A DNA stretch of 64,000 nucleotides. Source: Achromobacter sp. MYb9 (GTDB lineage Bacteria > Pseudomonadota > Gammaproteobacteria > Burkholderiales > Burkholderiaceae_B). Location of the stretch: positions 186,001-250,000 of the forward strand of contig NZ_PCOQ01000005.1 of assembly GCF_002975275.1 (NCBI RefSeq). Direction: 5' to 3'. Positions 47,765-56,900 of the stretch are shown here, one piece after another. A program made the translations under genes and the position numbers. The first letter of the stretch is position 1. The number at the start of each line of letters is the position of its first letter. Under the pieces are notes generated by a model. It was not told where the DNA came from. It was given only the letters and a program-made list of their open reading frames with translations, and ran no database searches.

Positions 47765-49234
47765 TCAGGCGTACAGCCCGTGCAGGAACCAGCGCGCGTG
47801 CTCGGCGTCGCGTTCGCGGTAGATCCAGTAGCGCGCGGCGGCGGCGTCTTCGGCGACGAAGTAGTCGCGCACGGTCAGGGCGGGGTCCCACCAGCCGCTT
47901 TCGATGCGCTCGGGGCCGCGCATCAGCCGCAGCGCCTGGCCGCCGTATTGCGGACGATGGCCGGACAGCTTCAAGGGCAGCGGCGTTTCCAGCAGCCAGA
48001 ACGGGCGGTCCAGCAAGGTGGGCAAGGGCGTGGGGGCTTGGGGAGGCGCCAGCGCGTCGCCCCAGGCATTGGCGGCTTCGGGGCGGTGGTCGGCGGCGGG
48101 CTGCGCGTGGCGCACCTGGTCGCGGCCCAGCCGTGCCACCAGCAGGTCCAGCAGCCGGGCGTGGTCGGCCGCCGTGCCGCCGGGTTCGGGGAACAGGGTG
48201 GTGCTGGCGGCAGGCTGCTCTACCGTGTCAGGCGCTTGCAGCGCCACCGCGATGACGGGCGCTTCCAGGGTGAAGTGGTTCAGTTTTTCGCGCAGCAGGT
48301 GCAACAGTTGCGGCGCCTGCCAGACGGGCTGCGCCAGCGCCAGCTCGAGTTCGGTGGGCGGGCGGGCGTGACGGCCGCGTTCGTGTTCCATGCTGAGCAC
48401 CACGCGCCGCACGGCCAACTGCCGGGCGGTCAGCCAGCCGCCCAGTTGTTCGGCCAGCCGGCGGGCCACCGCCAGCACGGCGTCGGTGTGTTCGACATAG
48501 TCCGTGAGTTCCAGGCGCCGCGAAAACTGGTGGGGCGGTTCGATCCAGCGGTAGAGCTCCGGCGTCTGGCCATAGGCGGCGTCCAGGGCCTGCAGCAGTT
48601 CGGGCGTGCTGCGACGTTGCAGGCCGGCGCGCGGCAGGGCGCGCAGGTCTGCCAGGGTGTGGCAGCCGATGTCGTCCAGCCAGTCTCGGCGGGCCTGCGC
48701 CTGAGGCAGCAGCGCCAGCGGCAGCGCGTCCAGCCGGCGCGTCAGCGTGGGCAGCGTCAACGTGCGCCGGGGCATGCGGCGGCCGGGGTGGTGCGCCAGC
48801 AGCCAGGCGCCCATGGCGGTAGGAGCCATGCCCAGCGCCACGCGCAGGTCCAGGGCCTGCAAGGTGGCGCGGATGCGCTGGCTAAGTGCGCGCGGTCCGC
48901 GAAAGAACATCAGGCTGGCGCCCACGTTCAGTAGCACGGTGTCGTTGCCGACCAGGGCGACTTCAGGGGTGTATTGCAGCAAGGCCAGCGCCGCGCCCAG
49001 CAGGGCGTCGGCTTCGGTTTGGGGCTGGCGCGGCAGCAGGTCGACCTGGGGGGCGATGGCCGCCGCGCCGGCGCGGCGCATGCCCGCCTTGACGCCTGCC
49101 TGTCGGGCGGCGGGAGTAAGGGCGGCGACGCGTTCCTGGTCCAGGACGGCGAACGCCTGCTCCTCAAGCGGCCAGTGCGGGCGTAGTGCGTCCAGCGGCA
49201 GGCAGCGCAGGAATACGGCGATCCAAAGGCGCAT
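47765..49234 (-). CDS. imuB: Y-family polymerase-like protein ImuB
   Basis: A 489-residue member of the Y-family fold that acts as a scaffold rather than a polymerase. The N-terminus (MRLWIAVFLRCLPLDAL) has no catalytic Asp-x-Asp in the place where DinB has DMDAFF-like residues, and the other catalytic acids are also missing, which is usual for ImuB. It bridges DnaE2, ImuA and the beta clamp. The ATG at 49234 is chosen on family length; an ATG at 49279 is also possible. Either way it starts inside the 3' end of imuA, so translation is coupled. Confidence 0.93.
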   Translation of the reverse strand: MRLWIAVFLRCLPLDALRPHWPLEEQAFAVLDQERVAALTPAARQAGVKAGMRRAGAAAIAPQVDLLPRQPQTEADALLGAALALLQYTPEVALVGNDTVLLNVGASLMFFRGPRALSQRIRATLQALDLRVALGMAPTAMGAWLLAHHPGRRMPRRTLTLPTLTRRLDALPLALLPQAQARRDWLDDIGCHTLADLRALPRAGLQRRSTPELLQALDAAYGQTPELYRWIEPPHQFSRRLELTDYVEHTDAVLAVARRLAEQLGGWLTARQLAVRRVVLSMEHERGRHARPPTELELALAQPVWQAPQLLHLLREKLNHFTLEAPVIAVALQAPDTVEQPAASTTLFPEPGGTAADHARLLDLLVARLGRDQVRHAQPAADHRPEAANAWGDALAPPQAPTPLPTLLDRPFWLLETPLPLKLSGHRPQYGGQALRLMRGPERIESGWWDPALTVRDYFVAEDAAAARYWIYRERDAEHARWFLHGLYA

Positions 49235-49868
49235 GGCGGGGGGAAGAAGGCGTAAGGACGCCGGGCTCCAGGGCAACATGCAGCGGCGTGTCGCAGACCG
49301 GTCCCCGGCGTTTCAGAATATGGACGGACAACCCGCCCGGCGCGGGCGCAAGCGCCAGCCGCAAGGGGGCGGGCGTGGCGTGCTGCGCCGCGCTGGCCGG
49401 GCGCACGGCGATGAAGAGCAAGTCGCTGGCCTGGGCCGCCAGATGCAGGCGGCGCAGGGATTCGGGGCGAACGTGGGGCAGCCAGCAGATCAGGGCGCCG
49501 CAACTGCCGTTCTTTAGTATCTGTTCCGTGGCCCACAGCGTGTCGACGGGCTTTTGCGGCGCGACCCATAGCAGTTGCCGGGGATCCAGCCGCCAGCTCA
49601 TCCAGCTGGCGATGTGCGGGGCGTGCGGCGGCTGCACCAGGGCGATGGGCCGGCGTGTTTCCAGTTGGGCCAGCGCCGGGCGCAGCAGGCGGATTTCGCC
49701 GATGCCGGGGTGTGGAGTCAGCAGCTCGATCAGCGAACCCAGCGGCCAGCCGCCATCCGGCAACTGCGCGGAAAGCGCGGCGTGCCCGGTGGGCAGGTTG
49801 CGGGCGGCGCCTTTGGCCATCTGGGTGGCGCGCCACAACGCGGGATGGATACGTTCAGGGGACTGCAT
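49164..49868 (-). CDS. imuA: Translesion synthesis accessory protein ImuA
   Basis: A 234-residue protein of the ImuA/SulA-like RecA-fold group. The conserved start (RIHPALWRATQMA), LPDGGWPLGSLIELL and the LLRPALAQLE stretch identify it. Its open frame runs back through the LexA site, so the ATG at 49868 is the real start, 79 bases from the operator. It is the first gene of the SOS-induced cassette. ImuA is thought to interact with RecA and ImuB during lesion bypass. Confidence 0.93.
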   Translation of the reverse strand: MQSPERIHPALWRATQMAKGAARNLPTGHAALSAQLPDGGWPLGSLIELLTPHPGIGEIRLLRPALAQLETRRPIALVQPPHAPHIASWMSWRLDPRQLLWVAPQKPVDTLWATEQILKNGSCGALICWLPHVRPESLRRLHLAAQASDLLFIAVRPASAAQHATPAPLRLALAPAPGGLSVHILKRRGPVCDTPLHVALEPGVLTPSSPRHAPLDRRIPALPAAGRTTPALAA

Positions 49869-49946
49869 GGCGGGGTTGGCCGGTTCAGTTGGCCAGTTCA
49901 ATAAGCCAAAAAGGGGTGGGCGGGTAACCTGAGATGGTTGGAATGA

Positions 49947-49962
49947 CTGTATGAATATACAG
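49947..49962. promoter_or_regulatory. LexA (SOS) box
   Basis: CTGT-ATGAATAT-ACAG is a perfect CTGT-N8-ACAG LexA site with an AT-rich centre and flanking TA as in strong sites. It is just upstream of imuA, and on the minus strand the -10-like TACAAT at 49964-49969 lies next to it, so bound LexA would block the promoter of imuA-imuB-dnaE2. Confidence 0.9.
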
Positions 49963-50062
49963 TATTGTAGCCGCCTTTGACGCCGCCCGGCATCGCGGTG
50001 CACCGCGGTGTCGGGCATGCGTTGCGCCCCCTTTTTAGCGCGCGAAGCCCCCTGACTTGGCG

Positions 50063-51595
50063 CTACCCCCGCGCCGCGCGGTCAGGCGCCGCCGTGGGCC
50101 GCGCGGCGCCGGCGTCCAGGTCCAGCCCGTAGAAGCGCATGTCCCCGTACCTGACCCAACGCGACCGCTTCACCACGCGGTGGCCGATCCACAACGCCAG
50201 GAACAGCGGAATGGCCAGGTAGGTTGAAACCACTCCGATCCAGTCGATGCGTTCTTCCAGGAAGGCCTGGTAGTTTTGGCCCAGCGTCACCACCAGGCAC
50301 AGCACGAAGGCCAGCAGCGGGCCGAACGGGAACAGACCGGCCTTGTAGGGCAGGTCGGCCGTGTCGTAGCCATGCTTCACGTAGCCCTGGCGGAACCGGT
50401 AGTGGCTGACCGCGATGCTCAGCCATACGATGAATTCCGTCATGCCGGCAAAATTCAGCAACCAGATATAGACGGCCTTCGGGCTATACACCACGCTGAA
50501 CAGGCACAGGCAAGCCAGCGCCGTGGTGGCCAGCAACGCATACAGCGGCACGCCGTTGGCGGTCAGGCGCTTGAAGACGGCCGGCGCTTGGCCCTCGGCG
50601 GCCATGTTGAACAGCATGCGCGTGGCGGCGTACATGCCTGAATTACCCGCCGACAGCACGGACGTCAGGATCACGGCGTTCATCACCGTGGCGGCAGACA
50701 GCAGCCCCGCGTGCTGGAACACCAGCGTGAAGGGGCTGACGGCGATGTCCTCGACCTCGTTGCGCAGCAGTTGCGGGTCGGTGTACGGGACCAGCAGGCC
50801 AATGATCAGGATGGCCAGCACATAGAACAGCAGAATGCGCCAGAACACATTATTGATGGCGCGCGGCACGTTGCGGCGGGGATTTTCGGATTCGCCCGCG
50901 GCCACGCCCACCAGTTCCGTGCCTTGGAAGGAATAGGCCACCACCATCGCTACGCCGACCCAGGTGGCCGCATTGCCCACGAAGGGCGCGTCGCCGACTG
51001 CCCAGTTGGCAAGGCCCACCGGATCGCCGCTATGGATGATGCCCACCAGCATGCCCAGCCCCACCGCGATGAAGCACAGGACGGCAACGACCTTGATGAT
51101 GGCGAACCAGTATTCGGCTTCGCCAAAGCTGCGGGCGGAAAACGCGTTCAGCCCGAAGGTCAGCGCCAGGAAGGCGACGCTCCATATCCAGCCTGGCGTG
51201 TCCGGCAGCCAGTACGCCATGACCAATTGGGCGGCCACCACGTCCACGGCAACCACCGTGGCCCAACTGACCCAGAAATTCCACCCCAGCGCGAAGCCGA
51301 AGCCCGGGTCCACATAACGCGACGCATAGGTGCAGAACGAACCCGACACGGGCATGAAGGTGGCCAGTTCGCCCAGGCTGGTCATGATGAAATAGACCAT
51401 CAGGCCGATCACCAGGTAAACCATCAGGGCGCCACCCGGACCGGCTTGGGCGATCGCCGCGCCAGAGGCGACGAACAGGCCGGTGCCGATGGCTCCGCCC
51501 AGCGCTATCATCGTGAGGTGGCGCGCCTTGAGCACGCGGTGCAGCTGATTCTGGCTCGCAGGCGTGGCGCCCGAGTCGGTGGTCGGTGTTTGCAT
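50063..51595 (-). CDS. Amino-acid permease, APC superfamily (LysP-like)
   Basis: A 510-residue permease with twelve membrane helices of the amino acid transporter (AAT) family. The first helix carries HLTMIALGGAIGTGLFVASG, the substrate-binding glycine stretch, and SFQGTELVGVAAGESENPRR is the consensus of helix 6. The long loop and the FGEAEYWFAIIKV helix look closest to lysine- or other basic-amino-acid permeases, but specificity is not certain. The ATG at 51595 is used; the frame extends upstream without similarity. It appears to be monocistronic and is divergent from an esterase gene. Confidence 0.9.
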   Translation of the reverse strand: MQTPTTDSGATPASQNQLHRVLKARHLTMIALGGAIGTGLFVASGAAIAQAGPGGALMVYLVIGLMVYFIMTSLGELATFMPVSGSFCTYASRYVDPGFGFALGWNFWVSWATVVAVDVVAAQLVMAYWLPDTPGWIWSVAFLALTFGLNAFSARSFGEAEYWFAIIKVVAVLCFIAVGLGMLVGIIHSGDPVGLANWAVGDAPFVGNAATWVGVAMVVAYSFQGTELVGVAAGESENPRRNVPRAINNVFWRILLFYVLAILIIGLLVPYTDPQLLRNEVEDIAVSPFTLVFQHAGLLSAATVMNAVILTSVLSAGNSGMYAATRMLFNMAAEGQAPAVFKRLTANGVPLYALLATTALACLCLFSVVYSPKAVYIWLLNFAGMTEFIVWLSIAVSHYRFRQGYVKHGYDTADLPYKAGLFPFGPLLAFVLCLVVTLGQNYQAFLEERIDWIGVVSTYLAIPLFLALWIGHRVVKRSRWVRYGDMRFYGLDLDAGAARPTAAPDRAARG

Positions 51596-51729
51596 TACAG
51601 GGGTGAAAAAGGGCCGTTGCGGCCGCAGTCCGGCTTGACGCCAATGGGTCGTCCGCGTTAAGCCGCGCATTTTACAATGCTGTCATCAGGGCGTAGCCCA
51701 ACGGCCTTATGCCAGCACGGAGCAGTCTC

Positions 51730-52434
51730 ATGGCGTCTTCCAGTTCTCTTGAATTTCTTCCCGAACCCGGCGTCGACGTGCGCCAGTTGTTCATCTTGCT
51801 GCACGGTGTGGGCGGTTCGCCCGAAAACCTGCGGCCCATGGCCGAAGCGGTGCGCGCGGCGTTTCCGACGGCGGCGGTGCTGGTGCCCGAAGGGTTCGAG
51901 CCTTTCGACGGCGGCGCGACGGGGCGGCAGTGGTTTTCGGTGCGCGGCGTGACCGAAGACAACCGTCCCGAGCGTGTGGCCCGGGCCATGCCTCCCCTGG
52001 AAGCCTATGTGCGCCAGGCGCAGGCCCGCTTCAGCCTGCTGCAATCCGACACCGCGCTGGCCGGCTTTTCGCAGGGCGCCATCATGGCGCTGGAATTGGT
52101 GCAGGCCCACGATGGCATGGCGGGGCGTGTGATTGCGTTTTCCGGCCGCTACGCGCAATTGCCCAAGACCGCGCCTCAATACACGACCATCCATCTGCTG
52201 CACGGCGCCGATGATCCGGTCATGAGCGCGGCCCACATCCAGGCCGCGCAGGCCCGGCTGGAAGAACTGCATGGCGATTCCACCATCGATATCGCCAGCC
52301 ACGTCGGCCACGAACTGCATCCGGCGCTGGTCCAGCGCGCCATCGTGCGTTTGCAGACCTGCGTGCCGCTGCGCGCCTGGGAAGCGGCGCTGGGCCTGAA
52401 CCAGACACCGCCCGACGGCGCCACGCTGCATTGA
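51730..52434 (+). CDS. Carboxylesterase, YpfH/phospholipase-carboxylesterase family
   Basis: A 234-residue alpha/beta hydrolase. The oxyanion segment is LFILLHGVGGSPEN, the nucleophile elbow is LAGFSQGAIMAL, and the acid and base are in LHGADDPVM and SHVGHELHP, so the Ser-Asp-His triad is complete. The size and motif fit small cytosolic carboxylesterases. The ATG at 51730 has GGAG nine bases upstream; the ATG at 51709 would add seven residues. The IclR gene begins eight bases after the stop. Confidence 0.9.
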   Translation: MASSSSLEFLPEPGVDVRQLFILLHGVGGSPENLRPMAEAVRAAFPTAAVLVPEGFEPFDGGATGRQWFSVRGVTEDNRPERVARAMPPLEAYVRQAQARFSLLQSDTALAGFSQGAIMALELVQAHDGMAGRVIAFSGRYAQLPKTAPQYTTIHLLHGADDPVMSAAHIQAAQARLEELHGDSTIDIASHVGHELHPALVQRAIVRLQTCVPLRAWEAALGLNQTPPDGATLH

Positions 52435-52441
52435 TCGCACG

Positions 52442-53251
52442 ATGAGCACCGCGCGTTCTTCCGTGCCCGTCCCGCCGCGCGCCGCCGACTCCGTGGGCGG
52501 CGCGCAAAGCATTTTTCGTGTGCTGCGCCTGTTGAAATACGTGGGCGCTGCGCCCGCGCGTGGCGTGGGGCTGAGCGATGTCGTGCGTGACATCGGCCTG
52601 ACGCCACCCACCGCGCACCGCATGCTGTCGGCGCTGCTGCAAGAAGGTTTCCTGTCGCTGAACCCCAAGCTCAAGACCTACAGCCTGGGACGCGAGTCGT
52701 ACATCCTGGGCCTGGCTGCCGAAAGCCGCCATGGCATCAAGGCCATCGCCGAATCGGCCGTGCTGCGGCTGGCGCAATCCACGGGGGACACCAGTTTTCT
52801 ATCGGTGCGTTCGGGCCACGAAGCCGTGTGCGTGGACCGCAAGACGGGCGACTTTCCCATCAAGATCCTGACGCTGGAAGTGGGCCACCGGCGGCCATTG
52901 GGCGTGGGGGCGGGCAGCCTGGCGTTGCTGGCGTTTTTGCCCAATGACGATATTGATCGCGTGCTGGCCCGTTATGACGCCACCACCGCGCCCGACCTGC
53001 CATCCCCCGACATGCTGCGCGACGACATCGCCGCCGCCCGCAAGCAGGGCTATGCGCTGAACCCGGGGCGCATCATCCCCGACATGCTGGGCGTGGGCGT
53101 GCCGGTATTCGACCGCGAACAGAACGTGGTGGCGGCGCTGAGCGTGGCGGCAATCCGTTCGCGGCTGTCGGGTGCGCGGCTGCATGATGTGGTGGCCGCG
53201 TTGCAGCGCGCCGCGTCCGAACTGTCGGCCGATTTGCTGCCGCGTCCCTGA
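52442..53251 (+). CDS. IclR-family transcriptional regulator
   Basis: A 269-residue IclR protein. A winged helix (about residues 22-80, GLSDVVRDIGLTPPTAHRMLSALLQEGFL) is followed by the effector domain (GAGSLALLAFLPNDD, NPGRIIPDMLGVGVPVFD). It follows the esterase gene directly and converges with the SDR gene of the Bug/ThDP operon. It is the only regulator near that operon, so it is the best candidate to control it. The 13-bp palindromes upstream of the operon are possible sites for it. Confidence 0.9.
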   Translation: MSTARSSVPVPPRAADSVGGAQSIFRVLRLLKYVGAAPARGVGLSDVVRDIGLTPPTAHRMLSALLQEGFLSLNPKLKTYSLGRESYILGLAAESRHGIKAIAESAVLRLAQSTGDTSFLSVRSGHEAVCVDRKTGDFPIKILTLEVGHRRPLGVGAGSLALLAFLPNDDIDRVLARYDATTAPDLPSPDMLRDDIAAARKQGYALNPGRIIPDMLGVGVPVFDREQNVVAALSVAAIRSRLSGARLHDVVAALQRAASELSADLLPRP

Positions 53252-53287
53252 CCGCAGTCGTAGCCGTAGCCGTAGCTACACCCCCGG

Positions 53288-54082
53288 CTAGCGCCCTGCG
53301 CAGGCCTTGCCGCCATCGACCGGCAAGCAGACGCCGGTGATGTACTTGGCCTCGTCGCTGGCCAGGAACAGCGCGGCATGCGCCACGTCCCAGGCGTCGC
53401 CCATCCGGCCCATCGGGCTGGCGGCGTTGCGGCGGCGGCGCATTTCCTCCACATCCTGGAACTGGCCGGCGATCTGCTGGTAGATCAACGGCGTATCAAT
53501 CACGCCGGGCAGCACCGCGTTGGCCCGGATATTGTCCGGCGCGTAGCGCACCGCCAGCGACCGGGTCAGGTGGTTCAGGCCAGCCTTGGCCGCGTAGTAG
53601 GACGTGTATGGATAGGTGTTGACCTGAATCGAGGCCAGCGACGAGATGTTGACGATGCAGCCGCCGCCTTGCGCCAGCATCGCCGGCAGCACGTGCTTGC
53701 AGGTGAGGAACACGCCGGTCAGGTTGGTGTCCAGCACGCGGTGCCAGCTTTCCTCGGTCGCTTCAATGGGATCCCCCATTTCCGTGATGCCCACATTGTT
53801 GTGCAGGATGTCGATGCGGCCGGCCTCGTCCAGCACCCGCGCCACCACGGCCTGGATCTGCGCCGATTGCGTCACGTCGGCCACCAGCGCGCGACACTGC
53901 CCGCCTTCGGCCTGGATGATGCGTTCGGTTTCCTGGGCCGCCTCCGCCCGCACGTCCACCGCGTACACCCGCGCCCCTTCGCGCGCATAGAGGGCGGCCG
54001 CCGCCTTGCCGTTGCCCCAGCCCGGCCCCGACGACCCCGCACCGAACACCAGCGCTACCTTGTCCTTGACGCGCTGTCCCAT
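53288..54082 (-). CDS. Short-chain dehydrogenase/reductase (SDR)
   Basis: A 264-residue NAD(P)-dependent oxidoreductase of the classical SDR type. The Tyr-x-x-x-Lys pair is in YTSYYAAKAG, the serine in VNISSLAS, and the structural NNVG stands where NNAG is usual. The glycine-rich nucleotide loop is unusual: VFGAGSSGPGWGNGKA, longer than the ordinary TGxxxGxG. The ATG is separated from the upstream Bug gene's stop by a single base, so translation is coupled. It is the last gene of a four-gene operon and probably reduces or oxidises a product of the ThDP enzyme. Confidence 0.9.
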   Translation of the reverse strand: MGQRVKDKVALVFGAGSSGPGWGNGKAAAALYAREGARVYAVDVRAEAAQETERIIQAEGGQCRALVADVTQSAQIQAVVARVLDEAGRIDILHNNVGITEMGDPIEATEESWHRVLDTNLTGVFLTCKHVLPAMLAQGGGCIVNISSLASIQVNTYPYTSYYAAKAGLNHLTRSLAVRYAPDNIRANAVLPGVIDTPLIYQQIAGQFQDVEEMRRRRNAASPMGRMGDAWDVAHAALFLASDEAKYITGVCLPVDGGKACAGR

Positions 54083-54083
54083 G

Positions 54084-55061
54084 TCATTGCACCGAGATGT
54101 GGGCGAAGTCAGCCACCTTCTTCCACTTGGACACGTCCGCCTGGATCATCGCGCCGAAGGCATCCGGCTTGTCCGCCACCACATAGGCGCCCACGCCCGC
54201 GTACTTGGCCTGTACGTCGGGGTCGGCCAGCGCCTTGCGCGACGCGTCGTTCAGCTTGGCCAACACGTCCTTGGGCAGGCCGGCGGGCGCCAGCAGGCCG
54301 TTCCACATTTCGGCGTCGTAATCCGGCAGGCCCACTTCGGCGAAGGTGGGCACGTCGGGCAGTTGCGGCAGGCGCGCCTTGGCCGCCACCACGATGGCCC
54401 GCAGGTTGCCCGACTGGATGTGCGCCATGGAGGAGGCGGCGGTGTCCCACAGTATCGGCACCTGCCCGGCGATGACGTCGTTCAACGCCGGCCCCGTGCC
54501 GCGATACGGCACATGCATCATGTCCAGGCCCGACAGCGATTTGTAGTACTCCATGGCCATGTGCGTGGCGCCGCCGTTGCCCGACGATGCATACGAATAC
54601 TTGCCCGGCGCGCCTTTGATCAACGCGAAGAACTGCGCGTAGTCCTTGGCCGGAAAGTTCTTGTTGACGACGATCACGCCCGGCACGCGGATGATCTGCG
54701 TGACGGGGGTGAAATCCTTGACGGCGTCGTAGGGCAGGTTCTGGTACACGGCCGAGTTGGTGCCGTTGGTGCTGGACGTGCCCAGCAGCAGCGTGTAACC
54801 GTCGGGCGCGGCGGAAGCCACCGCGCGCGTGCCCACCGTGCCGCCCGCGCCGCCCCGGTTTTCCACCACCACCGGCTGGCCCAACTGCTTGCCCAGCGCT
54901 TCGGCGAAGATGCGGCCCACCACGTCGGACGTGCCACCGGGCGGGAAGGGCACGATGAGCCGCACGGGGCGATCGGGGTAATTGGACTGCGCGGCGGCCG
55001 CGCCCGACAGCGAGACGGCAAGGGCCGCGGCCGCCAGGGTGATCCAGGTTCTTCTTTTCAT
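54084..55061 (-). CDS. Tripartite tricarboxylate transporter-type solute receptor (Bug/TctC family)
   Basis: A 325-residue periplasmic binding protein with a clean signal peptide (cleavage after GAAAAQ or nearby). The Bug landmarks are YPDRPVRLIVPFPPGG, VVENRGGAGG, AAPDGYTLLLG and the long MHVPYRGTGPALNDVIAG segment. AAGGAGA precedes the ATG. It lies inside a catabolic-looking operon between the ThDP enzyme and the SDR, with no TctA/TctB membrane genes nearby. The ligand is probably a carboxylate that feeds the two enzymes. Confidence 0.93.
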   Translation of the reverse strand: MKRRTWITLAAAALAVSLSGAAAAQSNYPDRPVRLIVPFPPGGTSDVVGRIFAEALGKQLGQPVVVENRGGAGGTVGTRAVASAAPDGYTLLLGTSSTNGTNSAVYQNLPYDAVKDFTPVTQIIRVPGVIVVNKNFPAKDYAQFFALIKGAPGKYSYASSGNGGATHMAMEYYKSLSGLDMMHVPYRGTGPALNDVIAGQVPILWDTAASSMAHIQSGNLRAIVVAAKARLPQLPDVPTFAEVGLPDYDAEMWNGLLAPAGLPKDVLAKLNDASRKALADPDVQAKYAGVGAYVVADKPDAFGAMIQADVSKWKKVADFAHISVQ

Positions 55062-55159
55062 GATGTTGTCTCCTTGCTTGATATTGTTGTGCGTCCAGCG
55101 TTGGTGGGATGCCTGGCCTTGTCCCGGCCATTGTTTTCGCTATGTGCCCCGGCCGAAGG

Positions 55160-56887
55160 TCACGCGATGCGGTCTCCAGGCTTGATCTTCGCCGCGCGGC
55201 TGTCCACCCCCGGCAACATGTGCGCCGGGTCGCGCGTCACCACGACGTCCAGAATGGTGGGGCGGTCCTTGCAGGCGTACGCGCTGGCCAACGCCGCCTG
55301 GATGTCGGCGGGGTCTTCCACGCGGATGCCGTTGCAGCCCAGCGCGCGCGCCACATTGGCGTAGTTGGTTTCCGCAAGGTCCGACGATTGATAGCTGCCG
55401 CTGCCGTACATCAGATGCTGAAGCGCCTTGATATAGCCCGACGCCGCGTTGTTCACGACCACCAGCGTGAACGCCAGGCCCATGCGCACCGCCGTTTCCA
55501 ATTCGCCCAGCGACATATTGCAGCCGCCGTCCCCCGTCAGGCTGACAACTTGCCGGCCCGGCGCGGCGGCGGCGGCCCCGATCGCGCCGGGGATGCCGTA
55601 GCCGATGGAGGCAAAGCCGCGGTCCGGCACGAAGCCGCGCCCGGCGCGCTTGGTGTCGAACAACAGGCCGCCCCAGTGCGCGGCAAAGCCGCCGTCCGCC
55701 ACCAGGATGCCGTCTTCGGGCAGCGTCGCGTTGATCTCGTGCATCAGCCGCGCCATGCCGATGGGGCTATCCGGCGACGTCAGCTTGCCCTGCACGGATT
55801 CGCGCCACGTGTGCATCGCCCGGCCGACTTCGTCCGCGTAGGCCTGGCGGTCGGTTTGCAGCGGTTGTTCGGCCATGCGCTCGGCCAGCTCTTGCAGCGT
55901 GGCGCGGGCGTCGCCCCACAGGCGCAGGGCGGGCGTGGTCGTGCGGTCGAATTCCTCGGCCACGATGTCCAGATGAATGACGGGCGCGCCCGCGCTCAAG
56001 AGCTCGTAGCGGCGCGTGGCCACTTCGCCCAGCTTGCAGCCCACCACGAACAGGCAATCGGCCTTGGCGATGAAGTCGTTGGCGATGCGGCTGTAGCGGC
56101 CGAACAAACCCGCGTTAAGCGGGTCGCTGCATGCGATGGCGCCCTTGCCGCTCATGGTGTGCGCCACCGGGATGTTGAAGCGCTGCGCGAAGGCCTGCAC
56201 CGCCGACGCGGCGTCGCTGATGTGCACGCCGCCGCCGCACAACATCAAGGGCCGCGCGGCGCCGGCCAGCATGCTGGCGGCTTGGGCCAGGTCATCCGCG
56301 TCGGGCCGGCAGCGCAGCGCCGGGGCGCGGCGGGTGTTGGCGCTGGCGAAGAACGCGTCGGCGTCAAAGGCGTGGACCGCATGCGCGATGTCTTCGGGCA
56401 CGTCCAGCACCACGGGGCCGGGGCGTCCGCTGGTGGCGACGGCGAAGGCGCGCCGCACCAGTTCCGGAATGCGCTCGATCATCTCGATGCGCAGCACGTC
56501 TTTCACCACCGGCCGCAGCACTTCCAGCTGGCGCGCTTCCTGCGTCATGTTCTTCCAGGAATGCAGGCGGTGCGAATCGCCCACCAGCGCCACCAGCGGC
56601 GTGCCGGCGTTGAAGGCTTCGGCCAGACCGGTGACCAGATTCGTGGCGCCCGGCCCCAGCGTGGCGTCGCACACGCCGGGCCGGCCGCTGACCTTGGTGT
56701 AGGCGTCGGCCGCGAACACGGCGCAGCGCTCGTCGTTGATCAGGTGGTGGTTCAGGTTCAGGCGACGCACGGCGTCGTAGAACGGCAGCAGCTGAAAGCC
56801 GCCCATGCCGAACATCAAGCCGACATCGTGCGCGGCGAACATGCGCGCGATGGCTTCGCCACCCGTGATTTCCAGTTTTTCCGACAT
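55160..56887 (-). CDS. Thiamine diphosphate-dependent enzyme (acetolactate synthase-like)
   Basis: A 575-residue member of the acetolactate synthase/oxalyl-CoA decarboxylase/glyoxylate carboligase superfamily. The N-terminal domain has the catalytic glutamate in INDERCAVFAADAY, the central domain binds FAD or ADP in relatives, and the C-terminal ThDP motif runs from GDGGCNMS to VVVNN. The reaction is decarboxylation or carboligation of a 2-oxo acid, and which one cannot be decided. The ATG at 56887 has an AGGAG upstream. It follows the duplicated-domain gene by 13 bases and precedes the Bug receptor by about 100 bases. Confidence 0.9.
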   Translation of the reverse strand: MSEKLEITGGEAIARMFAAHDVGLMFGMGGFQLLPFYDAVRRLNLNHHLINDERCAVFAADAYTKVSGRPGVCDATLGPGATNLVTGLAEAFNAGTPLVALVGDSHRLHSWKNMTQEARQLEVLRPVVKDVLRIEMIERIPELVRRAFAVATSGRPGPVVLDVPEDIAHAVHAFDADAFFASANTRRAPALRCRPDADDLAQAASMLAGAARPLMLCGGGVHISDAASAVQAFAQRFNIPVAHTMSGKGAIACSDPLNAGLFGRYSRIANDFIAKADCLFVVGCKLGEVATRRYELLSAGAPVIHLDIVAEEFDRTTTPALRLWGDARATLQELAERMAEQPLQTDRQAYADEVGRAMHTWRESVQGKLTSPDSPIGMARLMHEINATLPEDGILVADGGFAAHWGGLLFDTKRAGRGFVPDRGFASIGYGIPGAIGAAAAAPGRQVVSLTGDGGCNMSLGELETAVRMGLAFTLVVVNNAASGYIKALQHLMYGSGSYQSSDLAETNYANVARALGCNGIRVEDPADIQAALASAYACKDRPTILDVVVTRDPAHMLPGVDSRAAKIKPGDRIA

Positions 56888-56900
56888 GCGAGGTGTGCTC

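Noticed and set aside
49869-50018. Longer ImuA starting upstream of the LexA box
   Set aside because: The extra 50 residues would be encoded by the promoter and LexA site and have no family similarity.
53259-53276. Three tandem copies of CGTAGC after the IclR stop
   Set aside because: The array is only 18 bp, in a short convergent gap; too small to suggest a functional repeat.
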